Assembly (NCBI GenBank): GCA_016219715.1
Contig: JACRKX010000079.1
Location: 1 to 41,301, forward strand
Direction: 5' to 3'
DNA length: 41,301 nt
DNA from: Actinomycetota bacterium
GTDB lineage: Bacteria; Actinomycetota; Thermoleophilia; Solirubrobacterales; JACPNS01
In this document: piece after piece, positions 21,212 through 29,791 of the stretch
Layout: every line of letters begins with the position of its first letter
Position numbering within the stretch: the first letter of the stretch is position 1
Notes under the pieces: model-generated
The model's input: only the letters and a program-made list of their open reading frames with translations
Told to the model about the DNA's origin: nothing
Databases searched by the model: none
Made by a program: the position numbers and the translations under genes

Positions 21212-22480
21212 ATGAAGATCCTCGTCGTCGGAGGCGGCGGTCGCGAGCACGCGATCGTACGTGCCCTCAAACGAACGTGGCGCGGCGAGGAGCCGCTCGA
21301 AGTGCTCTGCGCGCCGGGCAATCCCGGCATCGCGCGCGACGCGCAGTGCTTCAGCGACATCAGCGATGGAGACGTGCGCGCGATCGTCGACCTCGCCAGG
21401 GATCAGCAGGTGGACCTCGTGGCGGTCGGGCCCGAGGTTCCGCTGGTCGCCGGTCTGGTCGACGAATGCGCCGAGGCGGGGATTCCCGCGTTCGGTCCAT
21501 CGATGGCCGCGGCGAAGCTCGAGGGATCGAAGATCTTCAGCAAGGACGTGATGGAGGCCGCCCGCGTGCCAACGGCCGCTCACGCGGTCGTGCGCTCTCG
21601 CGAAGACGCGCTGGCGCAGGCAGCCCGCATCTCGTATCCGGCGGTCTTCAAGAGCGACGGCCTCGCGGCCGGCAAGGGAGTGATCATCTGTCCCGACGAG
21701 CAGAGCGCCCACGAGGCGATCGAGCAGTACTTCACCGAGCAGCGCTTTGGCGCGACCGACGTGATCGTCGAAGAGTTCCTCGACGGCAAGGAGCTATCGC
21801 TGCTGGCAATCTGCGACGGCGAGCGAGCGCTACCGCTGATGCCGGCGCGCGACTTCAAACGCATCTTCGACGGCGACCAGGGGCCCAACACCGGCGGCAT
21901 GGGATCCTTCTCGCCGGTGCCGGAGGTCAGCGAGGCCGCGATCGCCGAACTGTCGGAGCTCGTTCACACGCCGATCGTCGACGAGATGAAACGCCGCGGC
22001 ACACCGTTTCACGGAATCCTCTACGCCGGCATCATGATGACTACACACGGCCCAAAGGTGCTCGAGTACAACGCGCGATTCGGCGACCCGGAAACGCAGG
22101 CGCTCCTGCCGCGACTCGAATCGTCGCTGGCGGAGTTGATGCTGGCGAGCACCGTGCGCGGCGGTCTCGAAGGGGTTGAGTTGCGGGCTTCAGCCAACGC
22201 CGCCGTCACGATCACGCTGGCTTCTGCCGGATACCCGGAGAGCGCCAGCAAGGGCGATGTGATCGCCGGCCTCGACGACGTTCCCGAAGGCATCGAGGTG
22301 ACCCACGCGGGCACAGCGCTTAACGAGGCAGGCCAGACCGTGACCGCCGGCGGACGCGTACTCAACGTGACCGCGCTCGGCCCGACCGTCGCCGACGCGC
22401 GTGCCGCGGCTTACGCGGCAGCCGCGAAGATCACCTTCGACGGACGCCAGATGCGCAACGACATCGCCGCCGGGATCTGA
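21212..22480 (+). CDS. purD: phosphoribosylamine-glycine ligase (GAR synthetase)
   Basis: Second step of purine synthesis: joins glycine to phosphoribosylamine using ATP. 422 residues, the usual length. N-terminal [19 protein letters not shown] is the diagnostic PurD opening; the ATP-grasp domain (about 105-325) includes [27 protein letters not shown] and [12 protein letters not shown]; the C-terminal domain closes the protein. The ATG at 21212 has an AGGGCG site. It follows the GYD gene by 19 bp. The stop overlaps a small CTGA/TCAG hairpin (22477-22500). Confidence 0.97.
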   Translation: MKILVVGGGGREHAIVRALKRTWRGEEPLEVLCAPGNPGIARDAQCFSDISDGDVRAIVDLARDQQVDLVAVGPEVPLVAGLVDECAEAGIPAFGPSMAAAKLEGSKIFSKDVMEAARVPTAAHAVVRSREDALAQAARISYPAVFKSDGLAAGKGVIICPDEQSAHEAIEQYFTEQRFGATDVIVEEFLDGKELSLLAICDGERALPLMPARDFKRIFDGDQGPNTGGMGSFSPVPEVSEAAIAELSELVHTPIVDEMKRRGTPFHGILYAGIMMTTHGPKVLEYNARFGDPETQALLPRLESSLAELMLASTVRGGLEGVELRASANAAVTITLASAGYPESASKGDVIAGLDDVPEGIEVTHAGTALNEAGQTVTAGGRVLNVTALGPTVADARAAAYAAAAKITFDGRQMRNDIAAGI

Positions 22481-22652
22481 AGAGCGGCGCTTTCTTTCAG
22501 AGATTGCGTCGCACAGGAAGACCGGCGCGGCAGAGCGAATCAACTAGGTGATGCGGGCACGACGGCGAGTTTTCAGGCAAACTAGGGACTCGCGGCAGAC
22601 CCGCGTGCGCGGATCGCGCATGCTCTCGTCCAACCCCGGCGCGGAGGCCGAA

Positions 22653-23129
22653 ATGCAATCCACAGAGGAAGCCGCGGCTCTCACTCCCGAGACTGAACTG
22701 AAGTTCGGCGACATCGAACTCGAGCCCGGACCGCTGGTCGCGGTGATGATGGGGTCGGAGAGCGACATGCCGGCGATGCGCGCAGCGGTCGAGGAGCTGC
22801 AGGAGCGCGGCATCTCGCACGAGACGACCGTCGTCAGCGCTCACCGCGACCCCGAGCAGGTGCGTGAGTACGCCCGCGCCGCCCGCTCACGGGGCATCAA
22901 GGTGATCATCGCCGGCGCCGGCATGGCCGCGGCGCTGCCCGGCGTGGTGGCGTCGCATACCGACCTTCCCGTGATCGGCGTGCCGATCCGCTCCGACGAC
23001 GCCGTCAGCGGTGGACTCGACGCTCTGCTCTCGATCGCTCAGGCGCCACCCGGCGTGCCGGTCGCCTGCGTCGCCGTCAACGGCGCCCGCAACGCGGCAA
23101 TCCTGGCGACGCGGATCCTGTTCGCGTAG
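22653..23129 (+). CDS. purE: N5-carboxyaminoimidazole ribonucleotide mutase
   Basis: Converts N5-CAIR to CAIR in purine synthesis (class I PurE, which needs PurK to make N5-CAIR; no purK lies in the window). The core starts [20 protein letters not shown] and includes [27 protein letters not shown] and [12 protein letters not shown]. The start is fixed at ATG 22653 by a GGAGG sequence at 22643-22647 five bases upstream; open frame extends to 22548 but would add 35 atypical residues. This gives 158 residues. 172 bp separate it from purD, and purB follows 39 bp later. Confidence 0.93.
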   Translation: MQSTEEAAALTPETELKFGDIELEPGPLVAVMMGSESDMPAMRAAVEELQERGISHETTVVSAHRDPEQVREYARAARSRGIKVIIAGAGMAAALPGVVASHTDLPVIGVPIRSDDAVSGGLDALLSIAQAPPGVPVACVAVNGARNAAILATRILFA

Positions 23130-23147
23130 TCCCACGGTCGATTCCGG

Positions 23148-23168
23148 CCCGGCGAATAGGATCACCCC
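23148..23168 (+). promoter_or_regulatory. purB promoter box, leaderless type, shared with purC
   Basis: The block cccggcgaatag (23148-23159) followed by gatc recurs in front of purC at 33064-33075. It contains TAGGAT (23157-23162), six bases before the GTG start of purB. No Shine-Dalgarno sequence is present, so transcription probably starts at the start codon. Confidence 0.5.
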
Positions 23169-24458
23169 GTGATCGAGCGCTACACACGCGACGCAATCGG
23201 AGCCGTCTGGAGTGAGCAGGCGAAGTTCGACAGCTGGCTCGAAGTCGAGCTCGCCGTCTGCGACGCCCTGTTCGAGCACGACGTGATTCCGGCCGCCGAT
23301 CTGACGGCCATCAAAGACCGGGCCGCCTTCACGGTGCAGGCGGTCAAGGACCGCGAGAAGATCACCAACCACGACGTCGCCGCCTTCGTCGACATCATCA
23401 GCGAGCCCGTCGGCGAGGCCGGGCGCTGGATCCATTACGGCCTGACCAGCAGCGACGTGCTCGACACGGCGCTCGGTGTGCAGATCAAGAAGGCCGGCGA
23501 AATCGTGCTGGTCGGTGCGCGTGAGTACGCGGCAGCTCTCGCCGAGCGCGCTCGCGAATTCGAGGACGCGCTCTGTCCCGGCCGTACGCACGGCGTTCAC
23601 GCCGAGCCCACCACCTTCGGCGTCAAGCTCGCCGGCTTCGCCTTCGAGGCAAGGCGCAACCTCGACCGGCTCGAGCGCGCCTTCGAGCAGGCATCAGTCG
23701 GAGCACTCTCTGGCGCGGTCGGCACCTACAGTGCCAACGGACCCGAGATCGAGGCCGCCGTTCTGCAGCGCCTCGGCCTCAAGGCCGAGCCGGTCAGCAC
23801 CCAGGTCGTCGCCCGCGATCGCCATGCCGAACTGTTGACCGCCATCTCACTCGCCGGCGCCGGGCTAGAGCGCTTCGCGACCGAGATCCGCGCGCTGCAG
23901 AAGACGGAAGTGCGCGAGGTCGAAGAGCCGTTTGCCAGCGGCAAGCAGAAGGGCAGCAGCGCAATGCCGCACAAGCGCAACCCGATCACCTGCGAGCGCA
24001 TCACCGGTCTGGCCCGAGTGCTGCGCGGCAACGCGCAGGCGGCAGTCGAGAACGTCGCCCTCTGGCACGAACGCGACATCAGCCACAGTGGCGCCGAGCG
24101 CATCATCCTGCCCGACAGCACGATCCTGCTCGACTACATGCAGTACCTGGCCACGAAGATCGTCACCGGCATGACCGTCCACACCGAGCGAATGCTCAGC
24201 AACCTCGAAGTCACGCACGGCGCGCTCTTCAGCCAGCGCGCCCTGCTGGCGCTCGTGGGCGCCGGCCTCACGCGTGACGACGCCTACCGCATCGTCCAGC
24301 GCAACGCCCAGCAGGCGTGGGACACCGGCACCCACTTCCGCGACCTGCTCGCCGCCGATGCTGCCGACCAGGGAATCGAAATCGACATCGAGGCGGTCTT
24401 CGATCCGAGCGCCTACACCAAGCACGCTCGCGCGATCGTCGGCCGGCTCGACGACTGA
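23169..24458 (+). CDS. purB: adenylosuccinate lyase
   Basis: Cleaves SAICAR to AICAR and adenylosuccinate to AMP, both releasing fumarate. 429 residues. Family signature SSAMPHKRNPITCERITGLAR near residue 260, plus the active-site segments HYGLTSSDVLDTA and GRTHGVHAEPTTFG. Mostly helical tetrameric fumarase-superfamily enzyme. The GTG start at 23169 follows a -10-like TAGGAT at six bases, so the gene may have its own leaderless transcript in addition to read-through from purE. It ends 14 bp before the stop of the convergent alkA-like gene. Confidence 0.97.
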   Translation: MIERYTRDAIGAVWSEQAKFDSWLEVELAVCDALFEHDVIPAADLTAIKDRAAFTVQAVKDREKITNHDVAAFVDIISEPVGEAGRWIHYGLTSSDVLDTALGVQIKKAGEIVLVGAREYAAALAERAREFEDALCPGRTHGVHAEPTTFGVKLAGFAFEARRNLDRLERAFEQASVGALSGAVGTYSANGPEIEAAVLQRLGLKAEPVSTQVVARDRHAELLTAISLAGAGLERFATEIRALQKTEVREVEEPFASGKQKGSSAMPHKRNPITCERITGLARVLRGNAQAAVENVALWHERDISHSGAERIILPDSTILLDYMQYLATKIVTGMTVHTERMLSNLEVTHGALFSQRALLALVGAGLTRDDAYRIVQRNAQQAWDTGTHFRDLLAADAADQGIEIDIEAVFDPSAYTKHARAIVGRLDD

Positions 24459-24472
24459 CCCAGCGCCGGCCG

Positions 24473-25096
24473 CTACACCGGCTCGTTGTCGAGCGAGCGC
24501 CACAGGTAACGGCACGCCAGCGTGCGATGCGGACGCCACGGCTCCGCGATCTCTGTCAGCGGAGCGGGCGATGGCAGCTCCTCCATGGAGTACGCGATCT
24601 GCACCGCACGGCGGATTCCGAGATCGCCGGTCGGCAGCACGTCTGGCCGTTTCAGGTGGAACATCAAGAACATCTGAGCGCTCCACACGCCGATGCCCTT
24701 CACCGCCACGAGTTCGGCGATCACCGCCTCGTCGTCCAACTCTTCCAGCCGGTCGAGCTCCAACTCGCCGCTGACCACGTGCTCGGCCAGCGAGCGCAGA
24801 TAGCTCGTCTTCGCGCGCGAGAGCCCGACCGTGCGCAGCTGCTCGGGGTCGTCGTCGAGGATCTGCCGCGGCGTCGGCGTGCCGCCGCCGAACCTGTCGC
24901 AGAGCCGCGCGTACACCGTGCGAGCAGCAGCGGTCGACACCTGCTGCCCGACGATCGCCCGCATCAGCGTGCCGTAATGGTCATCGGGGCGGCCATCTTG
25001 CGGATTGGTCAGCCGCGCGTCGGGGATCGCGTCGATCACCGCCGCCATCACCGGGTCGGCGGAGCGCAGGTGGGACTTCGCGGAGCGCGGAACCAT
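24473..25096 (-). CDS. AlkA-type DNA-3-methyladenine glycosylase
   Basis: Base-excision-repair glycosylase for alkylated purines, HhH-GPD superfamily, 207 residues. The helix-hairpin-helix is VKGIGVWSAQMFLMF starting at about 122 and the catalytic Asp is D148 in LPTGDLGIRRAV. No Fe-S cysteines are present, as in AlkA and unlike Nth. The N-terminal AlkA domain is missing, so it resembles the shorter Mag/AlkA proteins. I chose ATG 25096; a start at 25177 would overlap the divergent MBL gene. It converges with purB. Confidence 0.85.
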   Translation of the reverse strand: MVPRSAKSHLRSADPVMAAVIDAIPDARLTNPQDGRPDDHYGTLMRAIVGQQVSTAAARTVYARLCDRFGGGTPTPRQILDDDPEQLRTVGLSRAKTSYLRSLAEHVVSGELELDRLEELDDEAVIAELVAVKGIGVWSAQMFLMFHLKRPDVLPTGDLGIRRAVQIAYSMEELPSPAPLTEIAEPWRPHRTLACRYLWRSLDNEPV

Positions 25097-25151
25097 CGCC
25101 GCCAGTCTGGCAGGACCCCACAGCGACGCCCATCCGACCACCGCAGCCCAA

Positions 25152-25163
25152 TAGATTCTCTGC
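25152..25163 (+). promoter_or_regulatory. predicted -10 box for the MBL gene, leaderless type
   Basis: TAGATT at 25152-25157 ends six bases before the ATG at 25164. There is no Shine-Dalgarno sequence. Confidence 0.5.
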
Positions 25164-25979
25164 ATGTCGAGCCCCATCCACGTCCACTTCGGCGGCCACT
25201 CGTCGGTGCTGATCGAGATCGACGGAGTGAAGGTGCTGACCGACCCGCTGTTCCGCGAGTGGCTGCTGCACCTCCGGCGTCACGCACCGGCCATCGACAT
25301 GGCGATCTTCGGCCAGCCCGACGTGATCCTGATCTCGCATGCGCACCTCGACCACCTCGACCGGCAGTCGCTCAAGCGGATCGCTCGCGAGGCACACGTG
25401 ATCGCTCCGCGCGACGCCGGGAAGATCCTCCTCCGGCTCGGCTACGGCCACGTCACCACGGTGACACCCGGCGAGCACGTCGACACGCATGGCCTGAAGA
25501 TCACCGCAGTGCCGGCGATCCACGGCGGTGGCCGGATGCCGTGGGGCGCCGACGCCGACACGCTCGGTTTCATCGTCGAGGGTGAGCGCAGCTTCTACTT
25601 CGCCGGCGACACCGACATCTACCCGGCGATGGGACAGCTCGGCGCGCTGACCCGCGACGGCATCGACCTCGCGTTGCTACCCGTGTGGGGCTGGGGACCG
25701 AAGGTCGGGCCAGGTCACCTAAATCCGACCAGCGCGGCCCGCGCCGCCGGCCTGATCGGAGCGCACACGACCGTACCGATCCACTGGGGCGGCTACCTGC
25801 CGGCCGGTCTCGGACGCTCCCACGCCAGGCTGCTGAAGGATCCGCCGCGAGAGTTCGCGCGAATCGTTGAACGCATGTCGCTGCCGACCGATGTACAGAT
25901 CGTCGAGCCCGGCGGCAAGCTCGAACTCGCCACCGGCGCAGGCGCCGGGCAAGCAGCCGTCGAAAGGAACGACGAATGA
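25164..25979 (+). CDS. MBL-fold metallo-hydrolase, UlaG/NAPE-PLD-like
   Basis: A 271-residue metallo-beta-lactamase-fold hydrolase. GGHSSVLIEIDGVKVLTDPLF near the N-terminus and ISHAHLDHLD near residue 58 form the typical opening and metal site; further ligand candidates are AIHGGGRMPWG, YFAGDTDIYP and PIHWGGY. This order is that of UlaG-like/NAPE-PLD-like hydrolases acting on phosphodiesters or lactones; the substrate is unknown. It overlaps the next gene by ATGA, so both are translated together, which suggests joint action with the membrane phosphodiesterase-like protein. Confidence 0.83.
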   Translation: MSSPIHVHFGGHSSVLIEIDGVKVLTDPLFREWLLHLRRHAPAIDMAIFGQPDVILISHAHLDHLDRQSLKRIAREAHVIAPRDAGKILLRLGYGHVTTVTPGEHVDTHGLKITAVPAIHGGGRMPWGADADTLGFIVEGERSFYFAGDTDIYPAMGQLGALTRDGIDLALLPVWGWGPKVGPGHLNPTSAARAAGLIGAHTTVPIHWGGYLPAGLGRSHARLLKDPPREFARIVERMSLPTDVQIVEPGGKLELATGAGAGQAAVERNDE

Positions 25980-28066
25980 GTGAAACCTTTCGATCGCTGC
26001 TCGGCACGCTCTGGCGCGCCATCGTCACGTTTGCGTTGAACGGTCTCGTGATCCTGCTGTGCTCGAAGGCCGCCGCGAACTTCGAGGTGCCTAACTACGG
26101 CCATGCGGTTTTGATCGCGATCGCGATCGGTGTCGGCAACGCACTGCTGTGGCCGGCGATCATCAGCATCGCCCTCCGCTTTGCGGCGCTCACTCTCGGC
26201 CTCGGCGCGATCCTGATCTCGGGCGGCATCGTGATGCTCGCCGCCGAGTTGATCGACGGCGTAGCCGTCAGCTTCGGCGCGGCCGTCGTCGTGGGCGTAG
26301 TGCTGACCGTCGCCAACATCATCTTCACGACGCTGCTCGCGATGGGCGACCGCGACTGGTACTACCAGCACGTCGTCCTGCGCGCCGTCAAGCGTGCCGC
26401 ACGCAAGCAGGGCCGCAAGGTCAACTACACCGACGTGCCAGGCGTCTTCTTTCTCGAGATCGACGGACTTGCCGAGCCGGTGCTGCGCCGCGCGATCGTC
26501 AACGGCCACATGCCCACCGTCGCGCGCTGGTTTCAGGACGGCTCGCACCGGATCATTCGCTGGACGACCGACCTCAGCTCGCAGACAAGCGCCGCGCAGG
26601 CCGGACTACTGCTCGGCAGTAACGAGGGCATCCCGGCCTTTCGCTGGTACGAGCGTGAAAGCGGCGAGGTCAAGGCGAGCAGCGACCCGAAGGTCGTTGC
26701 CGCCCTCGAAGAGCGACTCAGCACCGGCGCCGGGCTGCTCGCCTACGGCGGAACCAGCCGCGGCAACCTGATCAGCGGCGATGCACCGCGCAGCTTGCTG
26801 ACGCTGAGCCAGGTGCGCAAGCAGCCCTACACCCGCGACTTCTACGCCTACTTCGCCGATCCCTACAACCCTCCGCGCACGATCGCGCTGTGCGTCTGGG
26901 ACGTGCTGACCGAGCTGGTCGAGGCCGCGCGGCAGCGCCGGCTCGACGTGCGCCCGCGCATCGAGCGCGGCGGCAAGTACCCGCTGCTGCGCGTCGGCAT
27001 GACGGTGGCGATGCGCGACTTCAACGTCTTCTCGCTGATCGGCGACATGTATGAAGGAGTGCCGGTCAGTTACGCAACGTTCGTCGGCTACGACGAGGTC
27101 GCCCACCACAGCGGCGTCGAGCGCCGCGACGCGATGGACGTCCTGCGCCGGCTAGACCAGCAGTTCGCCAGGCTCGAGCGCGTCGCCCAGCATGCACCTC
27201 GCCCGTACGAGTTCGTGGTGCTGAGCGATCACGGACAGAGCCAGGGAGCGACCTTCCTGCAGCGCTACGGCAAGACGCTCGGCGACGTCGTCGACGACGC
27301 GCTTGTCGAGCAGCTCGAGGTCGCCGAGATCGAATCGCTAGACGAAGCGTGGGGCGCGATCGGCGGCGCGGTCACACAGGCCAGCCACAGCAAGGGCGCA
27401 TTCGGCGCCGCGCTGCGAGGCGTCACGACAGAGGAGGACGGCGCGGTCGCGCTCGGGCCTGAGCGCGAGCAGCGTCAGCAGTTGAAGGAGATGGCGGCCG
27501 GCGACGATTCGGCCGGCGACGGCGACGGTCGGCCCGACGCGATCGTGCTGGCGAGTGGCAACCTCGGGCTCGTCTATCTACCGGGCTCACAGCGGCGGCT
27601 TGCGCGCGAGCAGATCGACGACGCCTACCCCGGACTGATCCACGCACTGGTCATCCACCCCGGCATCGGTTTCGTGATGGTCGACAGCGAAGCGGGTGGA
27701 CCGGTCGCGATCGGCCCCGACGGCGAACACCGGCTCGAGAGCGGCGAGACAATGGGGGTCGATCCGCTCGCCGACTACGGAGCGCAGGCCCCGCGAGTGC
27801 TCGCCCGCAACAACGGTTTCGAGCACGCGCCCGACGTCTACGTGGTCAGCCGCTACTGGACCGACGAGGATGAGGTCGCCGCCTTCGAGGAGCTCGTCGG
27901 CAGCCACGGCGGGCTCGGCGGCATGCAGACGCAGCCGTTCGTGCTGGCTCCGTCGCGCTGGAGCGAGACGCCCGACGAGATTGTCGGCGCGGAGGCAATG
28001 CATGAGGTGCTTGTGAAGTGGTTGGAAGAGGCGGGGTTGCGCGACGACGAGCCCGGCAGCGCATGA
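25976..28066 (+). CDS. holin-like membrane domain fused to an alkaline-phosphatase-superfamily domain
   Basis: A 696-residue protein in two parts. Residues 10-125 hold about four transmembrane helices of the phage-holin-4 (Phage_holin_4_2) type, a family name that does not imply phage origin. From about 155 a type I phosphodiesterase/alkaline phosphatase-like domain follows with a metal-site order D163 (LEIDGL), candidate nucleophile T204 (SSQTSAAQAG), D373/H377 (GYDEVAHHSG) and D418/H419 (LSDHGQSQG). A hydrolytic activity on phosphate esters or phospholipid head groups at the membrane is likely. The side of the membrane is undetermined. It is translationally coupled to the MBL gene and ends before a 22-bp palindrome. 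Confidence 0.78.
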   Translation: MSETFRSLLGTLWRAIVTFALNGLVILLCSKAAANFEVPNYGHAVLIAIAIGVGNALLWPAIISIALRFAALTLGLGAILISGGIVMLAAELIDGVAVSFGAAVVVGVVLTVANIIFTTLLAMGDRDWYYQHVVLRAVKRAARKQGRKVNYTDVPGVFFLEIDGLAEPVLRRAIVNGHMPTVARWFQDGSHRIIRWTTDLSSQTSAAQAGLLLGSNEGIPAFRWYERESGEVKASSDPKVVAALEERLSTGAGLLAYGGTSRGNLISGDAPRSLLTLSQVRKQPYTRDFYAYFADPYNPPRTIALCVWDVLTELVEAARQRRLDVRPRIERGGKYPLLRVGMTVAMRDFNVFSLIGDMYEGVPVSYATFVGYDEVAHHSGVERRDAMDVLRRLDQQFARLERVAQHAPRPYEFVVLSDHGQSQGATFLQRYGKTLGDVVDDALVEQLEVAEIESLDEAWGAIGGAVTQASHSKGAFGAALRGVTTEEDGAVALGPEREQRQQLKEMAAGDDSAGDGDGRPDAIVLASGNLGLVYLPGSQRRLAREQIDDAYPGLIHALVIHPGIGFVMVDSEAGGPVAIGPDGEHRLESGETMGVDPLADYGAQAPRVLARNNGFEHAPDVYVVSRYWTDEDEVAAFEELVGSHGGLGGMQTQPFVLAPSRWSETPDEIVGAEAMHEVLVKWLEEAGLRDDEPGSA

Positions 28067-28089
28067 CCCTTACAGCGCGTATCTGACAT

Positions 28090-28111
28090 TCAACATCCGA
28101 TCGGATGTTGA
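28090..28111. terminator. perfect 22-bp palindrome between convergent genes
   Basis: Two 11-base half-sites, tcaacatccga and tcggatgttga, abut without spacer. It lies between the stop of the holin/phosphatase gene (28066) and the stop of the minus-strand zinc-ribbon gene (28115). As RNA it makes a stem of about 9 bp with a GAUC loop on either strand, so a bidirectional terminator is the simplest reading; a protein-binding palindrome is the alternative. Confidence 0.6.
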
Positions 28112-28114
28112 CCG

Positions 28115-28789
28115 TTACGAGCGTGAGACACGATCGCTACCGGTGATCGCCTGCGCGATCGCCTCCACCCCGCGCCGTCGGACCGTGATCGCCTTCTTGC
28201 GAGCGGCCGGGTCGTCGGTGTAGAGCATCGAGACCTTGTGCGCCAGCTCGCTGGTGCCGAGCACTATCACCAGGTCGGCCCACGCGATGTCGGCCTCGGC
28301 CGCCGCGCGGGTGCGCGAGCGAGTGCCTTCGATCAGGCGCAGATCGAGCACCTCGCCGAGCAGTTGCGCCAGCTCCTGGCGCACGGCCGGCGATCCGCCG
28401 ACGAAGACGATCTTGCCGACTCCGGCCCACCCGCAAGCGGCCAGCATCTCGTCGACCGCGCGCTGGTTGTTGGAGCCGCCGCAGCGCGTGCACTGGGGTT
28501 GGGCTACGCGCAGAATCGGACGCTGGTCCGGCGGGGCGCCGGGCGTGTCGTTACCGGCATCGACATCGACTGCGCAGCGCGTGCAGAGACGGCGGTAAAG
28601 CTGGTCGATCGTGTCGGTTACGGCGTCACGCTTTGCCAGCGAGATGTTGGTCTTGCGCGGGTTGGTGAGACCGGCGTCTTCGAGCGCCGCGCGAGCCGTC
28701 GCGACTTCGGTCGCGGCAACGACGCCGAGGTCGGCAAGCAATTGGGTGATGGGTAGGTCGGCGCGGGCCATGGCAAGCTCGGTGCTCAC
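28115..28789 (-). CDS. zinc-ribbon protein with DUF2325-like domain, third gene of a toxin-antitoxin operon
   Basis: A 224-residue protein I cannot assign to a known function. Residues 10-66 are helical (ITQLLADLGVVAATEVATAR). Two CxxC pairs (Cys 69/72 and 100/103) suggest a zinc ribbon. Residues 115-205 look like a small Rossmann-like domain (KIVFVGGSPAVRQEL, then ADLVIVLGTSELAHKVSMLY), reminiscent of DUF2325, a family with a VGG start and an ADLVI/SH-type middle. The GTG start overlaps the PIN toxin stop as GTGA, so it is very probably translated with the toxin and antitoxin. Its role could be regulatory, accessory to toxin activity or immunity; none is shown. Confidence 0.6.
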   Translation of the reverse strand: MSTELAMARADLPITQLLADLGVVAATEVATARAALEDAGLTNPRKTNISLAKRDAVTDTIDQLYRRLCTRCAVDVDAGNDTPGAPPDQRPILRVAQPQCTRCGGSNNQRAVDEMLAACGWAGVGKIVFVGGSPAVRQELAQLLGEVLDLRLIEGTRSRTRAAAEADIAWADLVIVLGTSELAHKVSMLYTDDPAARKKAITVRRRGVEAIAQAITGSDRVSRS

Positions 28790-29169
28790 TCTACGGCCAA
28801 CACCTCGACGAGGTCTCTGATGATTTCGAGATCCGCGACGTTCGCCGTGCACAGAGGAACCCCCAGCACGTTGGCCGTTGCGGCGATCGCCAGGTCCATC
28901 GTGCGTCGGCGCGGCTTGCCGCCTCGCTGTGCGACGGCGGCGGCCAGTCGCCCCCATTCGCGAGCGACGGCATCGTCGATCGGGATCGCGCTGAAAGTCG
29001 ACTCGATAGCTCCGAGTCTTTGCATTCGCCGAGCCTGTTCGTCTGCGCCAGCGGACACGAGCACCCCAAAGTGAAGCTCGGCAAGTGACGCCGCGCTGAT
29101 CGCGCACTCCACGTCAGCGGGCGCGGTTTCGCCGATCAGCACCGATGTGTCGAGCAGAACCCGTGTCAC
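28786..29169 (-). CDS. PIN-domain ribonuclease toxin (VapC-like)
   Basis: A 127-residue PIN-domain protein, predicted Mg-dependent endoribonuclease. The acidic active-site residues are present: D7 in VLLDTSVLI, E31 in ASLAEL, D92 in TMDLAIAATA and D113 in TANVADLEII. The start is the GTG at 29169, which overlaps the antitoxin stop as GTGA; an open frame continues upstream but is only the antitoxin read in another frame. The downstream zinc-ribbon gene overlaps in the same way. Family knowledge: PIN toxins cut tRNA or rRNA and are held inactive by the co-translated antitoxin. Confidence 0.88.
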   Translation of the reverse strand: MTRVLLDTSVLIGETAPADVECAISAASLAELHFGVLVSAGADEQARRMQRLGAIESTFSAIPIDDAVAREWGRLAAAVAQRGGKPRRRTMDLAIAATANVLGVPLCTANVADLEIIRDLVEVLAVE

Positions 29170-29411
29170 TGGAACGGATCGCCGATGCCGCCGGGAAACT
29201 TGCCCAGATCCTTCGCAAGCGTTCGCGGTACGGGCGTTGAAAAGATCTTGTCCAGCTCGGAGGCGTAGATCCATCGCGGTTTTTCGACCGGGCCGAGTTG
29301 CGCCACCGGACGGCCGGAAACGGTGATCGTCAAACGCTCACCCCCTTCGGCGCGGCGGAGGACCTCGCCGACGTTGTTGCGCAGATCTTTTTGGGGGACG
29401 GTGGCGTCCAT
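29166..29411 (-). CDS. Phd/YefM-type antitoxin
   Basis: An 81-residue antitoxin. Residues 1-45 (KDLRNNVGEVLRRAEGGERL, then ITVSGRPVAQLGPV) are the classic Phd/YefM/VapB DNA-binding dimer; residues 46-81 would wrap the PIN toxin. It should neutralise the toxin and autorepress the operon. The ATG at 29411 has no Shine-Dalgarno sequence and a TACCAT box ends six bases upstream, so the transcript is probably leaderless. Three half-sites of GTAGCA/TGCTAC lie just upstream as an operator. Confidence 0.88.
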   Translation of the reverse strand: MDATVPQKDLRNNVGEVLRRAEGGERLTITVSGRPVAQLGPVEKPRWIYASELDKIFSTPVPRTLAKDLGKFPGGIGDPFQ

Positions 29412-29417
29412 GGAGGC

Positions 29418-29447
29418 ATGGTAGCAATTCTGCTACCCACGTAGCAG
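29418..29447 (-). promoter_or_regulatory. toxin-antitoxin operator overlapping a leaderless promoter
   Basis: Overlapping inverted repeats: ggtagca/tgctacc around four bases (29420-29437), and ctgctac/gtagcag around four bases (29430-29447), giving three half-sites. The minus-strand TACCAT (29418-29423) is a -10 candidate six bases before the antitoxin ATG and overlaps the first half-site. Antitoxin binding here would block the polymerase, the usual autoregulation of such operons. Confidence 0.65.
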
Positions 29448-29791
29448 TCGTTGTCGAGCGTTGTTTGTCGCGCACGGCGGCCGGAGGTTGCGAGGGTCTG
29501 AAGCTCGGGATAGTCGAACACGGCATTCACTCAACCAGAGCCCCTGTCACGAGTCAAGACCGGAATGTGAATAGCTCGTATCGAAAAGGCAACAATGGGG
29601 GCCCAAAGACTCGTGGCGCCGACCGGCACCCTGCGGTGCGGCCGGCGCACACTTGCCGGATCACAGCGCGTCCCCACGACCGCCGTGACCCATTGCGCCC
29701 GTCCCTTGCGGCGCAACTCTGGATTTGGATGGGGTTTCGGTCGGCAATCCGACCTCCACCTTTCGAGAATAAATCGAGCGGCTCGCTACCT

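Noticed and set aside
22548-22652. Longer PurE starting at 22548 or 22620
   Set aside because: A GGAGG site sits exactly five bases before ATG 22653, and the extra residues do not resemble PurE.
25976-26360. Prophage signal because of the holin-like domain
   Set aside because: The family name is historical; no other phage gene, integrase or attachment site is nearby, and the domain is fused to a phosphatase-like enzyme.
29731-29765. tRNA or tmRNA 3' end look-alike (ccgacctccacc)
   Set aside because: No T-loop GTTCRA, no acceptor partner and no anticodon arm could be found.
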